Source: Actinidia chinensis (taxonomy: Eukaryota > Streptophyta > Magnoliopsida > Ericales > Actinidiaceae). Taken from it: 20,000 bases of DNA. Every line of letters starts with the position of its first letter. Position 1 is the first letter of the stretch. The notes under the pieces are model-generated. The model had not been told where the DNA came from and searched no databases. It was given only the letters and a program-made list of their open reading frames with translations. The stretch spans positions 413,028 through 433,027 of the forward strand of contig CM018909.1 of the NCBI GenBank assembly GCA_009663005.1. Direction: 5' to 3'. Positions 1 through 9,160 of the stretch are shown piece by piece. A program made the position numbers and the translations under genes.

Positions 1-198
1 CAATAAGATTCTACTTTGCCTAGTTCATATCGCCTTGAACTGATTCTTACACCAGAGGGGTTTTGAGCGGAATCACCCCGACCGATTACATTTGCTGTTA
101 TGCGCAAGTCGCCCGAGTCATTGTCGAGGTCATACTGAGGCTTAAAAAAAGTTTATTCTGACTGTGGTTGTCGCCCCCCCAGAGTTTTACCGACAACC
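1..198 (+). repeat. 5' LTR of the Tat element, 3' part only
   Basis: This stretch aligns with 14045-14243, for example at the shared block GAGGGGTTTTGAGCGG and at CGATTACATTTG. It is the R/U5 end of the LTR; U3 and its promoter lie before the window. The last bases read CCGACAAC here and CCACAACA in the 3' copy, so the exact end is uncertain by one or two bases. Many substitutions and indels separate the copies. Confidence 0.88.
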
Positions 199-205
199 CC
201 CAATT

Positions 206-223
206 TGGCGTCGCTATCGAGAC
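206..223 (+). other. Candidate primer binding site of the Tat element
   Basis: TGGCGTCGCTATCGAGAC begins about 7 bases after the LTR end, where the tRNA primer site is expected. It starts with TGG, the complement of the tRNA CCA tail, and resembles the TGGCGCCG-type sites of plant Ty3/gypsy elements. I do not assign a tRNA. Bases 224-310 are untranslated leader. Confidence 0.6.
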
Positions 224-310
224 GACAATTCTTGAGTTTATATGCACTTGTGCAGTCGTCTGTTATCTAGACCAAGTTCCAAAAGCCCTTTGGATAACAG
301 AGCTCATCCC

Positions 311-1685
311 ATGGCGAATGCCAGCCCAGCTCCAGATCTAGAGGGCCTCCATCGTGAGATGCATGGCATTGCCGAGCAGATAAGAATCATGAATGAGAAT
401 AACGGCTGCCTGATACAATACCTCACCATAAATAACCCACCGCCTCCTCTTGCAGACCCCTATCCCTGAAGTTGAACGATCTCGCTGTTCTCGACAATCA
501 GGCGACAATGAGCCTCAGAGTCACCGAAGTATTGGCCGAGACGAAATAAGCGATGTCAATCACCCAGTCCGCGCCCTAGGCGAGAAAGAAGTCATGTGTC
601 ATTAGAATTCAAGTCATCTAGCCGGACTCCTGAAGTAGAAGGCGAGAAGGTCAGAAGAAGGGGAAGGTCACCCCATCGAGACGACCAGGCTCCCAGACGC
701 CGAGATAAATCTATTACCTAGAATATTAGAGATTTGGACGCCCGTATTGACGCCATCAACACCAGTACAAGCGCGCCAGTTATTGTAGATTCTTTGATTA
801 GACAGACCGAGCCCCCATTCATAGAAAGGATAATGAAAACCAGGGTCTCATCCAAGTTCAAGTTACCTACTCAGCTCGGGGTCTATGAAGGGAAAACTAA
901 TCCTATGGACTACCTAGATTCGTACAAGAACCTGATGTCGTTCTAGGGATACTCAAACGAGGTAATGTGCAAGGCTTTCTCAGCTACCCTAACAGGGTCT
1001 GCGAGGTCATGGTTTACAAAGCTGTCTCCAAGAACCATTGACTCATTTGGCAACTTTAGTAGGCTCTTCGTCTCCAATTTCATGAGCTACCGAGTCAAGC
1101 AAAAGAAAGACTCCCACATTTCACCATTCACCAAATGGATACTGAGAGCTTAAAGGACTACGTGAAGTAGTTTAACCAGGCTATCTTAGAAGTGGAAGAT
1201 CCCAATGATAAAGTAGTGATCATGGCATGATGGAGGGACTTCGCCTAAGACAATTGTTTGACTGCCTTTTTAAAAATGTCTCTGAAACCTTGTCAACGCT
1301 CCAGAGCAAGGTTGACAAGTACATAGCCGCAAAGGAGCTAGCCAAGGCCAAGCAGAGGAGGCGAGGAAGAGACAACCACAAGAGGAAAGAGCCTGATACA
1401 AGGCAATCTGATTATAAGAATGAGGTAAAAAATAAGAGATCTGACCGAGACTCTAGAAGAACCAACGACAGATGCCCTCGCACTCTACTTCGCCTTCTTG
1501 AGTAGGTATTGCCACCTCTCAACAACCCCATCGCCTAGGTGCTTACGGAGATTAAGCACGAAGAATTCATTAAGTGGCTTGGAAAAATCAAGACTGACCC
1601 CTGCAAGAGAAACAAGAATAAGTATTGTGAGTTCCACCGAGATCATGGGCACAATATTAAAGACTGTTTTCAGCTAAAAGAGTAG
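311..1685 (+). pseudogene. gag: Tat-element gag, degenerate, interrupted at 1685/6489
   Basis: Gag is the capsid/nucleocapsid polyprotein that packages the element RNA. Translation most likely began at ATG 311 ([15 protein letters not shown]). A proline-rich stretch is followed by a frameshift near 468. An arginine-rich segment comes next, then the capsid core of the retrotransposon gag family around 830-1200: [40 protein letters not shown] and [14 protein letters not shown] basic linker lies at 1330-1480. At 1620-1680 there is a nucleocapsid knuckle, [14 protein letters not shown], with spacing C-x2-H-x4-H-x4-C (His replacing the second Cys). In-frame stops include TAG after LMSF, TAG after DYVK and TAG after QLKE. 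The reading resumes at 6489 beyond a 4.8-kb insertion. Confidence 0.9.
1681..1685. repeat. Target site duplication, left copy (AGTAG)
   Basis: AGTAG directly precedes the TGGTAAATAC terminus of the inserted element and recurs at 6484-6488 beyond it. Five bases is the size made by Ty3/gypsy integrase. Removing the insert and one copy restores a gag reading (QLKE, stop, TTDPSRKGC) that fits the family pattern LKEQI.DLIRKG, which supports these boundaries independently. Confidence 0.8.
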
Positions 1686-3103
1686 TGGTAAATACAAAAA
1701 AATAATATTTTGTAGTCGAATTTTTCATATCTTAGCATACTTATATATTTTATTTTTGTTCAGATTAATTGTTTGTTTGACGCAAAGAGGTGTAAGAGAT
1801 TTGCAGTAAAAGAGGCATTTAAGAGAAAAAAGAGAAATCAAACCGCTTATTGCACCAGGTCCAAGCACATCCCGACCGGTCCAGAAAAAGATCAGAAGCC
1901 AAACCACGCCTTAGCTCCGCTAGTCCAGAAAGTCCACGCGTCGTTGCACAAGATCAGTGGCCAAAATTGCAGACCCAGATACACAAAGTTTTGACATCAT
2001 GAGAAATCATATAATTGTCCATGATCATACCCCTGGGGGGCAAGCCAAGAGTCAACAAAATGGCCTCACGCACTACTTTCTCCCCTCACGTCTCTCTCTC
2101 TCTCACCTCTCCGTACAAATATATAATATATATATATATATATGTAAATATTTTTTGGTTTTTTCTCTATACATAGGAAGTTAGAGTTTTTTTTTTAGAG
2201 AAGTTTTTTAGTTTGCCGTTTTGGGAACTCTCTCTCTCTAAGTTTTAAGTTTTAATTTTAGTTTTAATTTTTAATTTTTATGCTCTTAGTTGAATTTTAG
2301 TTTTAAATTATTTACCTTTTTACACACTTGTACTTAATTTTGTCATTACTTTCGATCTAACTTGTCTGCCGCCTGGAGGCTGGGTTTATGCTTACTTTTA
2401 AGCTTTCATTTATCGCTTATTTACTTAATGTCAGTAATTCAATTTTAAAAACTTTTACAAACATAAAAATATGTTTAATTTTAAATCAAATATAATAGGC
2501 TAATCGTATTTGGTTTTTTTTTTTTTTTTTTGGGTCTAAATACAAAAGGTTTAATTCAATCTTAGATAAACTAGTTCTTTTTTCTCTTGCCAACTTAAAA
2601 GGGTTAGTTTAAATTGATTAATATAATACAAAACTCAAAACTTGAATTGTATAAATTGAAGATTAATTATACAAGATCCCTGTTAATTACTAAGACTTAA
2701 ATCAATTGCATTTTAAGGGTTTAATTGTAATTAAAATTATTATCAATTTTCAAACTATTTTTATATACAAGTAATTTCATTGCAAAACTTTCATCAAATG
2801 TCATTTACCTTGAAAATTGATGATACAAAAGAGAGAAAGACCTAGAAAATCTAATAAAGAATAGAAACAAGTATGTAGATCATGCATGCATTCTTTACAT
2901 TTAATAGTTGTACTTTTTTATTTCATATTCTTTTAAAATTAACAAAATACATTTTTACACTTCTTTACTTACAACAAAACGCAATCTTGCAAACTAGCCT
3001 CTGTGGATCGATCTCGAACTTCCAGTATTTGCTGCACATGGTAGGTTCCTATGCTAGGAAACGAATTAAGATAGATAAAAATATACTCGAAAAGCGATAG
3101 TAT
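1686..3103 (+). repeat. Left LTR of the nested element, + orientation (inverted relative to the element)
   Basis: It starts TGGTAAATAC and runs inward. Similarity with the right arm continues to about 3103, where CGAAAAGCGATAG-TATTTTT aligns with the right-arm end CGCAAAGTGCAAAAGCATTTTTT. No GGCGCC primer site follows. It contains a CT-rich stretch (2088-2108), a TATA-rich promoter-like run (2119-2143) and long AT-rich segments. The expected orientation for a normal 3' LTR of this - strand element would be the reverse of what is seen. Confidence 0.78.
2119..2143 (+). promoter_or_regulatory. TATA-rich LTR promoter candidate, left LTR
   Basis: An uninterrupted AT run (ATATATAATATATATATATA) follows a CT-rich block and precedes the conserved block TTTTTTGGTTTTTTCTCTATA. 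The right LTR has the matching arrangement on the - strand at 6024-6054, so the site is an LTR feature and not chance. Transcription would run to the right, into the element. Confidence 0.45.
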
Positions 3104-3206
3104 TTTTAAATAAAAATTTGACCAAAAAAAATGTTTTTTTTAAAATTAAATACTTTATTATACTAATAAACTACTCAAACAAGAATATGCTATAAAAAAA
3201 ACTAAT

Positions 3207-3222
3207 CCTCACCCCCCAACTT
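3207..3222 (-). other. G-rich polypurine-like motif near the 3' end of the internal region
   Basis: On the - strand this reads AAGTTGGGGGGTGAGG. In Athila-like plant elements a similar AAGTTTGGGGGTG motif lies after the coding region, upstream of the 3' LTR. It fixes the internal direction as - strand, in agreement with the primer site at the other end. About 100 bases separate it from the left LTR. Confidence 0.5.
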
Positions 3223-4748
3223 GAATTGTGTAGTGTCCTCAATGCAAATAATGAACAAAAATAAATAAAAGGAACGAGGTCACCTGTGAGCATAACATCC
3301 ATCAACTATTGCAATTGCCGTACCTAAGTACTCGTTGCCGACCCTAGTTCCGACCGGTTTCAGCATTGGTCCGATCGGTCGGACTTTTATCATTTCATGC
3401 CCTATAACTTTTTGTCCCTCCTGACCTGCAACTCATGTTAATTCTAACAAAATGGATATTAACAATATATCAAAAATGTGTAGTTTTAACATAACTGTAA
3501 ATAAAGAAGAAATAGAAAAATTAAACTTAATAAGGAAACTAACAACAATCATCAGTGTTTTCCCAACGTACGAAACCACTATCTATTGGATAGTGATGCA
3601 CAAGATCCCACCTTAGCCCCTGACAAAAATTGTATTCAAAACCCATCCCATCGATCAAATACTTGGAAATATTTTTTATATTTTATGCGCCTTAAGCATT
3701 AATAAGTCCACCACTAGTCCATTTTTAAATCGGTGTAGTTTGAGTTTGTTTGATCAGTTGTAATAATAAGATTCACAACCCAATTAAACATTTTTAACAC
3801 CAAAAAATATGCGATTAGCTCTACCTCAATGAAAGATTAGTTGACTAAACAGTCAACTTCATCCGCACATTGAGTAAGTTTCATTAGTGGTGTGATTAGT
3901 TCTTGTGTCATGTTTTCGCAGTCCTCACTGATATGTTCAACCTCGAAACTATTGAGTTCATCCTCTGCTTCTTTCTCACAACTCACAGTTATGTCTCGCG
4001 CTAATGGTCTCTACCCTCCCTTACTTTTCCTGTTAGACCTTGAGTCAATGACTCTGGTCCTCTTGGTCTGTTAAAAAACAGGTTGAACTAGTTTATCTAC
4101 TTTTGATTCCTAGTTCGAAAATTGATTGACGAGTGGACCAATGTTTGAACGCTAGCCTCATAATCTGTAAGTTTTGCAACATACTATCCTCCTAATTTGA
4201 ATTTTCCTAAGGTAGCGAAGGATAAAAATGTTGGCAGACTTTTCAGAAGGAGCAATAAATTGGAAAGGTGGACAAGATTATTATAGTCATTTACCCAATG
4301 TTCTTGTATCCAAGAGAAGTTTGAGAGAGTTTCCTCCCACTCATATCTGAGTGTATGACGAGTATGAATGTCACTATTGGATCCACGCATTCTTGTGTAG
4401 CGTTGACATATTTTTGCCCAATTCTGGAAACTCACAAGCCTGAGGACATTCAATCACAAAATGGCCATGACAAAATAGATAGGACATGCTCATTGCACAC
4501 AACTTTCTCATGGATGGGTTTGGGAGGAGGACACAATATTGTTGGTATGGAAGGAAGGAAAGAATGCAAAGTGTCCTCTAAACTCTATTTTTTGGGAAGT
4601 GAAGGCTGTGTGTTGATAACATCTGAAATTAAAGGATACTACCTTGTGGGACAAAATATCTGCAAAATTGTGTTTGTCCATTAAGTCCCTTGCCCTTATG
4701 AGGTCATGTCATGAGGGATTCAGTGTACAGTAATTCCTCAAAACCAAG

Positions 4749-4840
4749 GCGGGTGGTAGTGGGTAGAGGTGGGGTGAGGGTGTGGTAGGGGGAGGGTCGG
4801 TTGGGGTAGATAGTTCGGTAGAGTGGGTGGTTGTGAGGTA
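4749..4840 (+). repeat. G-rich low-complexity block with G-quadruplex potential
   Basis: The + strand is dominated by GGT/GGG repeats. At 4771-4797 the runs GGGG, GGG, GGGG(G) and GGG are separated by 3, 7 and 1-2 bases, which meets the usual quadruplex rule of four G3 runs with loops of 1-7. In the - strand transcript of the element this is C-rich. Confidence 0.6.
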
Positions 4841-5009
4841 ATATGTAGACATATGAAGCTTACTTCCCAATCTTGATGGAACTGTGGTACTTCAAAAATT
4901 AAAATCAAAAGGCATCATTTAAAAATTTTTTTTATAAAAGAAAGTAAAAAAGTAAATACTTACAACACTTGTGATTGAATTCACAAGGAAATCAACTTGG
5001 CGTTTTAGC

Positions 5010-5027
5010 TCTCGGCAAACGGCGCCA
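5010..5027 (-). other. Primer binding site of the nested LTR element
   Basis: The - strand reads TGGCGCCGTTTGCCGAGA, six T residues after the LTR end CA (5034). This is very close to the TGGCGCCGTTGCCGGGGA site typical of Athila-like plant gypsy elements, with one extra T. It shows that the right arm is a 5' LTR. Confidence 0.82.
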
Positions 5028-5033
5028 AAAAAA

Positions 5034-6483
5034 TGCTTTTGCACTTTGCGGTGGTATGTTTTTTCTATTCTTAATTCAGCTCCAAAGTTATAGGAACCTA
5101 ACAGTGCACCAAGCATACATAATATTTCGGAAGTTCGTAGATCGTAGCCACAGAGAGCTAGTTGCAAGAGTTTGAGGTTTTGTTGTTGTAAGTAAAGAAG
5201 TGTTAAAAATGCATATTGTTTAATTTTTAAAAAAGAATATTGAAATAAAAGCTAAACTATAACTGTAACGAAATGGCATGATCTAAATACTGATTTTGAT
5301 TCTTTCATTATTTTCTAGTGTATTCCTCCTCTTTGTACTCAAATCAAGTTCAAGGTTAAAAATGAATTGATTGAAAAGTTTTGCCAATGAAATTACTTTG
5401 TATCTAAACTATGTTTGAAAAATTGATAATAATTTTTAATTACAATTTCAAACCCTTAGAATGCAATCAATTGATTAAGTCTTAGTCCTAACAAGGGATC
5501 TTGTATAATATAATCTCAATTTATACAATTCAAGTTGTGAGTTTTGTATTAGATTGATCATTTAAACTAACCTTTTAAGTTTGTGCAAGAGAAAAAGAAA
5601 CTAGTTTATCTAAGATTGAATTAAAACTGGTTATTTAGACCAAACCAATAATATTTAAGCCTATTTATATTTGATTTTAAAATAAATATGTTTTTCTGTT
5701 TTGTAAAAGTTTTTAAATTGAAATTACTTGACAATAAGAAATTAAGCGATAAATGAAACAAGCTTAAAAGTTAAGCATAAACCCGACATCAGGCAGACAA
5801 TTTAGCCTGAAAAGTTTTTAATTGACAAAATTAAAGTATAAGTGTTTTAAACAGTAAAACTAATTTAAACTAAAATTAACTAGAGCATAAAAATTAAAAA
5901 TTAAAACTAAATTAAAAAACTTAAAACTTAGAGAGAGAGAGTCCTAAAACTCAAACTAAAAAACTCTCTAAAAAAACTCTAAACTTCTATTTATAAGAGA
6001 AAAAAACCAAAAAATATTTACATTAATATATATATTAGATATATAGTTATATATTTACGGAGAAGAGAGAGACGTGAAGGAAAGTGTGAGTGAGCATTTT
6101 TGTTGACTCTTGGCCTTGCCCCAAAATGGTTTATGATCATGACAATTTATCATGATTTCTCATGATGTCAAAGCTTTTGTTCTTAGGTTTTGCACTTTTT
6201 GGCCATTGATCTCGTGCTCCGACGGGTGGACTTTCTGGACCCGGTCGGGAGCTAAGGCGGTTTGGCTTTTGATCTTTTTCTGGAACGGTAGGGGGATTGC
6301 TGGACTGGTCGGGAATAAGGCGGTTGACTGCCGTTTTCTCTTAAATGAAATTTTTACCTGCAAAAACCTCTTTACACCTCTTTTTTTGTGCAAAACAACA
6401 GTTAATTTGAAACAAAATAAATATATATAGTATGCTCAGATATGGGAAAATCGAAGACAAAATGTTGTTTTTCTGTATTTATC
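5034..6483 (-). repeat. Right LTR (5' LTR) of the nested element, - orientation
   Basis: On the - strand it starts near 6483 with GATAAATACAG (one more base, T, is possible and would overlap the duplicated AGTAG) and ends ...AAAAGCA at 5034, then T6 and the primer site. Length is about 1450 bp. The block TTAAGCATAAACCCGACATC with AGGCAGACAA (5771-5800) mirrors 2367-2400 of the left arm. Confidence 0.82.
6024..6054 (-). promoter_or_regulatory. TATA-rich LTR promoter candidate, right LTR
   Basis: This is the - strand counterpart of 2119-2143, flanked by the same poly-T/CTCT block in inverted order (5990-6015). If active, it would transcribe to the left through the primer site and internal region. 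Confidence 0.4.
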
Positions 6484-6488
6484 AGTAG
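6484..6488. repeat. Target site duplication, right copy (AGTAG)
   Basis: Matches 1681-1685. The first A could instead be the last base of the LTR (TGATAAATAC start on the - strand), in which case the visible duplication is GTAG. Confidence 0.75.
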
Positions 6489-7160
6489 ACAACCGACCCA
6501 TCAAGAAAGGGTTGTGTCTAAGGCAGTGTATGTTGCCTGATCACCCACAGCCTCGCGCCGGAAAGAGGTATGGAGACAACAGACCCATGATAGGGGACAT
6601 ACAAGTGATCAATGGTGGATTTGGATCAGGAGGATATTCAAGCTCATCTTAAAAGAGACATGCCAAGAGTGATAGCAGGCAAGCAGAAGAAAAAGTTTAC
6701 AATCTTTCCTCGCTCACAACAGAAGTCCACCAGGCCATTACCTTCTCTAATGACGACCTGAGAGGCTTGCATCTCTCCCATGACGACGCCATGGTTATCT
6801 CTACAACTATCGCCAATTTCAATGTGCAGATAATCTTGATTGACACTAGGAGTTCTACGAATATCTTGTTCGTCTCAGCTTTTGACAAGATGAAGATGGG
6901 GCTAGACAAGCTTCATCCTTTTCATTCTCCCCTAGTTGGATTTGGGGGGAATATGACACACCCGCTAGGGTGGATCAAGTTGCCAATTACCTTGGGAATA
7001 GAACCCCACTAGGATTTCATTGTGGTGGATTGTCCTTCGCACTATAATGCAATCTTAGGTTGCCCAACGTTAGGAGGGACAAAGGTTATCACTTCTACCT
7101 ACCACCTAAAAATGAAGTTTCCTACGTCAATATGGGTAGGCGAGGTAAAGGGTGACTAGA
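6489..7160 (+). pseudogene. Tat-element gag end and aspartic protease, degenerate
   Basis: The reading continues gag after the insertion, through a segment with [20 protein letters not shown] retropepsin-like domain begins around 6750: [20 protein letters not shown], then the active-site region [12 protein letters not shown] near 6835, then [20 protein letters not shown] and, after a TAG at 7010-7012, [20 protein letters not shown] and [11 protein letters not shown]. The protease would cut Gag-Pol as a homodimer. The catalytic triad is expected to be D-T/S/N-G; here it is D-T-R, because GGG or GGA has become AGG, so the enzyme would be inactive even without the stops. Stops include TAA at 6651-6653 (after SSSS) and TAG at 7010-7012. 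Confidence 0.88.
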
Positions 7161-8210
7161 AAGTTGTTAGAGCTTGCTTTATCTCGGCCATGAAGACAGA
7201 ATCTTCTCAAAAGCAAATGTTAAATAGCAATTATGGATCGGACCAATGGCGAGATGGGGCGGGGGCCGTAAGGGACGATGTGGAAGGGGGAAATAGATCA
7301 CCCTAGTCGGAATAGTGGATATTTCAAGAGAAACAGAAAACACCAATAGCCTATATAAGAGTTACTCCAATCTAAATTACATCCCGACTTTTTAGATCGC
7401 ATGTTAAATCGGGACCAAGCTAACTGAGGAGCTGCTGATTGGGTGGCGTTTTGAAGGAACAACTATGATGTCTTTGCCTGGTCATAAGGCGATGTCCCAG
7501 CCATTGATCCCCAGATCTCCAGTCATAAGTTGTTCACCAACCCTGATTACCCTCCAATTCGCCAAAAAAGGAGAAAGTTTGCCCCAAAACGCTTGAAAGT
7601 TATAGAAAAAGAAATAGTCAAGCTCATTAAAGCCAATGTCATCAAAAAAGCTCACTATCCGGATTGGTTCGCTAATGTTGTTGTCGCCCCTAAAAAAGGT
7701 GGGAAGTGGGAAGTGGAAAGTATGCTTTGATTTCATCGACCTCAATAAGGCATGTCCAAAAGATAGTTTTCCTTTGACAAAAATAGACCTAATCGTGGAT
7801 ACAACCTCCAAACATGAGCTTCTCAGCTTCATGGACGCCTTTTCCGGTTATCACCAGATTAAGATGCATCCACCCGATGTGAAGAAGACTTCCTTTATCA
7901 CAAAGAGAGGACATGCTACAAAGTCATGCCATTTGGATTGAAGAATGCTAGGGCGATGTACCAAAGATTGGTGAATAAAATGTTCAAAGAATTAATTGGG
8001 AAAACCATGAAGGTTTATATAGACGACATGTTGGTAAAAAACGTTTAAGCCTCGAATTACATTGCCCACCTAAAAGAAGCATTTAGCGTCCTGAGGAAAC
8101 ATCAAATGATGCCAGTAAACCCTTCAAATGCATTTGTTATATCGCGAGAAAATTTATTGGCTTCCTGGTGACCAACATTGAATTGAAGCCAACCCATATC
8201 AATACAATGC
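7161..8210 (+). pseudogene. Tat-element reverse transcriptase, degenerate
   Basis: RT copies element RNA to DNA. A poorly conserved linker fills 7161-7480. From 7490 the reading is PAIDPQISSHKL, then NPDYPPIRQKRRKFAPKRLK, IKANVIKKAHYPDWFANVVV and, after a frameshift, CFDFIDLNKACPKDSFPLTK and FSGYHQIKMHP (7835-7871). After another shift, VMPFGLKNA and the catalytic box YIDDMLVKN (8015-8041) appear. The YxDD aspartates are kept. A seven-base duplication (GGGAAGT twice at about 7701-7714) breaks the frame just before the conserved KW-VCxDF motif. Several further frameshifts and a TAA at 8046-8048 make it non-functional. Confidence 0.9.
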
Positions 8211-8586
8211 TCTTCCTTTTCTTTAAGATTTTTGAGAAAAAATCAGGCTTTCCAGTGGACAAACGAATCCGAGGTAGCATTTCAGCAACTGAAAGAGTAT
8301 CTCAGCTTGCCACCCTTGCTTACAGTTCCTGCCATGGGCAAGGAGCTCATTGTATATTTATTTGTCTCGCCAACAACAGTAAGTGCGGTGCTTATCCGAC
8401 AAGAGGACAAGATTCAAAAACTAGTGTAATATGTCAGTAAAGTCCTTATGGGAGCCGAGACTAGATATCTAAAAATTGATAAGCTCGCCTACGCGTTCCT
8501 GATTGCTGCCAGAAAGCTACGCAATTATTTTAAAGTTCATCCCATCGTTTTGCTAATAAACCAGCCCTTGAAACAAATTCTCCAAT

Positions 8587-8594
8587 GACCTGAC
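8587..8594. repeat. Left 8-bp target duplication of the MITE
   Basis: GACCTGAC, repeated as GATCTGAC at 9015-9022 with one C/T difference. Confidence 0.88.
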
Positions 8595-9014
8595 TAGGGA
8601 TGGCAATTTACCCTGAATCCGATGGGCCCCACCCCACCCCTAATAGGGCGGGTTTGGGGTCTTAATAAATGGGGTGGGACGGGGGTGAGGAAAAAAATCA
8701 AAACCCGATTAGTAATCGAGGCGGGTTCAGGTTCACCCCTCCGTCCCGAGCCCGCCCTATTTAAGTGTAAAAAGTTAAAATTACCCCTATTTTTTTAGAA
8801 ATATACCGTAATATCCTTATAATATATATATCAATAATTATATATATAAAATATATATATATAATTAAAAAAAACTAATCGGGTCAGGGGCGGGGGCGGA
8901 GCGGAGTGGGGGAAAAATTCTCAATCCGTCACGGGTTTGGGACGGGGGTGGGGGAGAATTTTCTTAATCGGTTGGGGTTGGGGGGAGGCCGAACCCGCCC
9001 CGTTGCCATCCTTA
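8595..9014. mobile_element. hAT-type MITE, 420 bp
   Basis: Its ends are TAGGGATGGCAA at the left and the inverted TAAGGATGGCAA at the right, matching 11 of 12 bases. It is flanked by 8-bp duplications, GACCTGAC and GATCTGAC, the size hAT transposases make. Both arms are G/C-rich with GGGGTGGG- and GGGCGGG-type runs, and the middle (8820-8875) is nearly pure AT. There is no coding capacity, so it depended on an autonomous hAT. Excising it with one duplication restores the RNase H reading PDTSRRLLKW. The AGGGATGGCAA terminus is familiar from plant hAT MITEs. Confidence 0.9.
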
Positions 9015-9022
9015 GATCTGAC
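9015..9022. repeat. Right 8-bp target duplication of the MITE
   Basis: GATCTGAC, the partner of 8587-8594. Confidence 0.88.
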
Positions 9023-9160
9023 ACCTCGAGAAGGCTTCTCAAGTGGTCTATTGATCTGAGTGAGTTCCACATAGACTACAAACCAAGGATGGCAATCAAA
9101 GCCCAAGGCTTAGCTTCAGAAGAACCAGAAATGATTCCCTCTCAGGTGGAAGCTTTAGAA

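Larger units (their letters stand above)
3104..5033 (-). other. Internal region of the nested LTR element, no recognisable gag or pol
   Basis: Read on the - strand it begins with the primer site at 5027-5010 and ends near a G-rich motif at 3222-3207 (AAGTTGGGGGGTGAGG). That motif is preceded by GAGGACACTACACAATTC, a pattern familiar from the 3' ends of Athila-like plant gypsy elements. Short open stretches exist, including an acidic one around 4035-3860 (- strand, with the segment EDELNSFEVEHISEDCENM) and 89 codons at 4453-4184. None matches a family I know. A G-rich block lies at 4749-4840. The rest is AT-rich and non-coding. Confidence 0.6.
1686..6483 (-). mobile_element. Nested LTR element with LTRs in opposite orientation, inserted in gag
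   Basis: Two ~1.4-kb arms are inverted copies of each other: + strand from 1686 (TGGTAAATAC) and - strand from about 6483 (GATAAATAC). They match at intervals along their full length, for example TTCCAGAAAAAGATC-type blocks, a GTCTGCC/AGGCAGAC block (2367/5793) and TAGGTTCCTAT at 3040/5094. The right arm ends in CA at 5034 and is followed by a primer binding site, so the arms are LTRs and not transposon TIRs. The internal ~1.9 kb reads as - strand, with no recognisable gag or pol, which makes the element non-autonomous. By eye the arms are only about 75-80% alike, so the insertion is old. Confidence 0.8.
8211..9160 (+). pseudogene. Tat-element first RNase H domain, split by a MITE
   Basis: This is the RNase H joined to RT. 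The reading gives NQAFQWTNESEVAFQQLKEY, LPPLLTVPAMGKELIVYLFV and VSAVLIRQEDKIQKLV, then, after a stop at 8427-8429, YVSKVLMGAETRYLKIDKLA and AARKLRNYFK. It ends at INQPLKQILQ, a TGA (CGA Arg expected) and PD. The MITE at 8595-9014 plus its 8-bp duplication interrupts here. The reading resumes as TSRRLLKWSIDLSEFHIDYK and AIKAQGLA. The domain would remove the RNA strand during reverse transcription; it is dead through stops and insertion. Confidence 0.88.

Noticed and set aside
3207..3222. Immediate polypurine tract directly abutting an LTR
   Set aside because: About 100 bases separate it from the left arm, and in related elements this G-rich motif can lie well upstream of the LTR. It is kept only as a direction marker.
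4355..4684. A 109-codon open frame on the + strand inside the nested element
   Set aside because: It is antisense to the element, ordinary in composition for AT-rich DNA, and matches no known family.
1686..6483. Long inverted repeats as TIRs of a Mutator-like or foldback DNA transposon
   Set aside because: The right arm ends in CA and is followed by a clear gypsy primer binding site, and the duplication is 5 (or 4) bp, not the 9 bp typical of Mutator. LTR identity explains more.
1686..6483. Two independent solo LTRs in opposite orientation
   Set aside because: AGTAG flanks the whole unit and one clean excision restores the gag reading; two separate insertions would each need their own duplication next to both of their ends.
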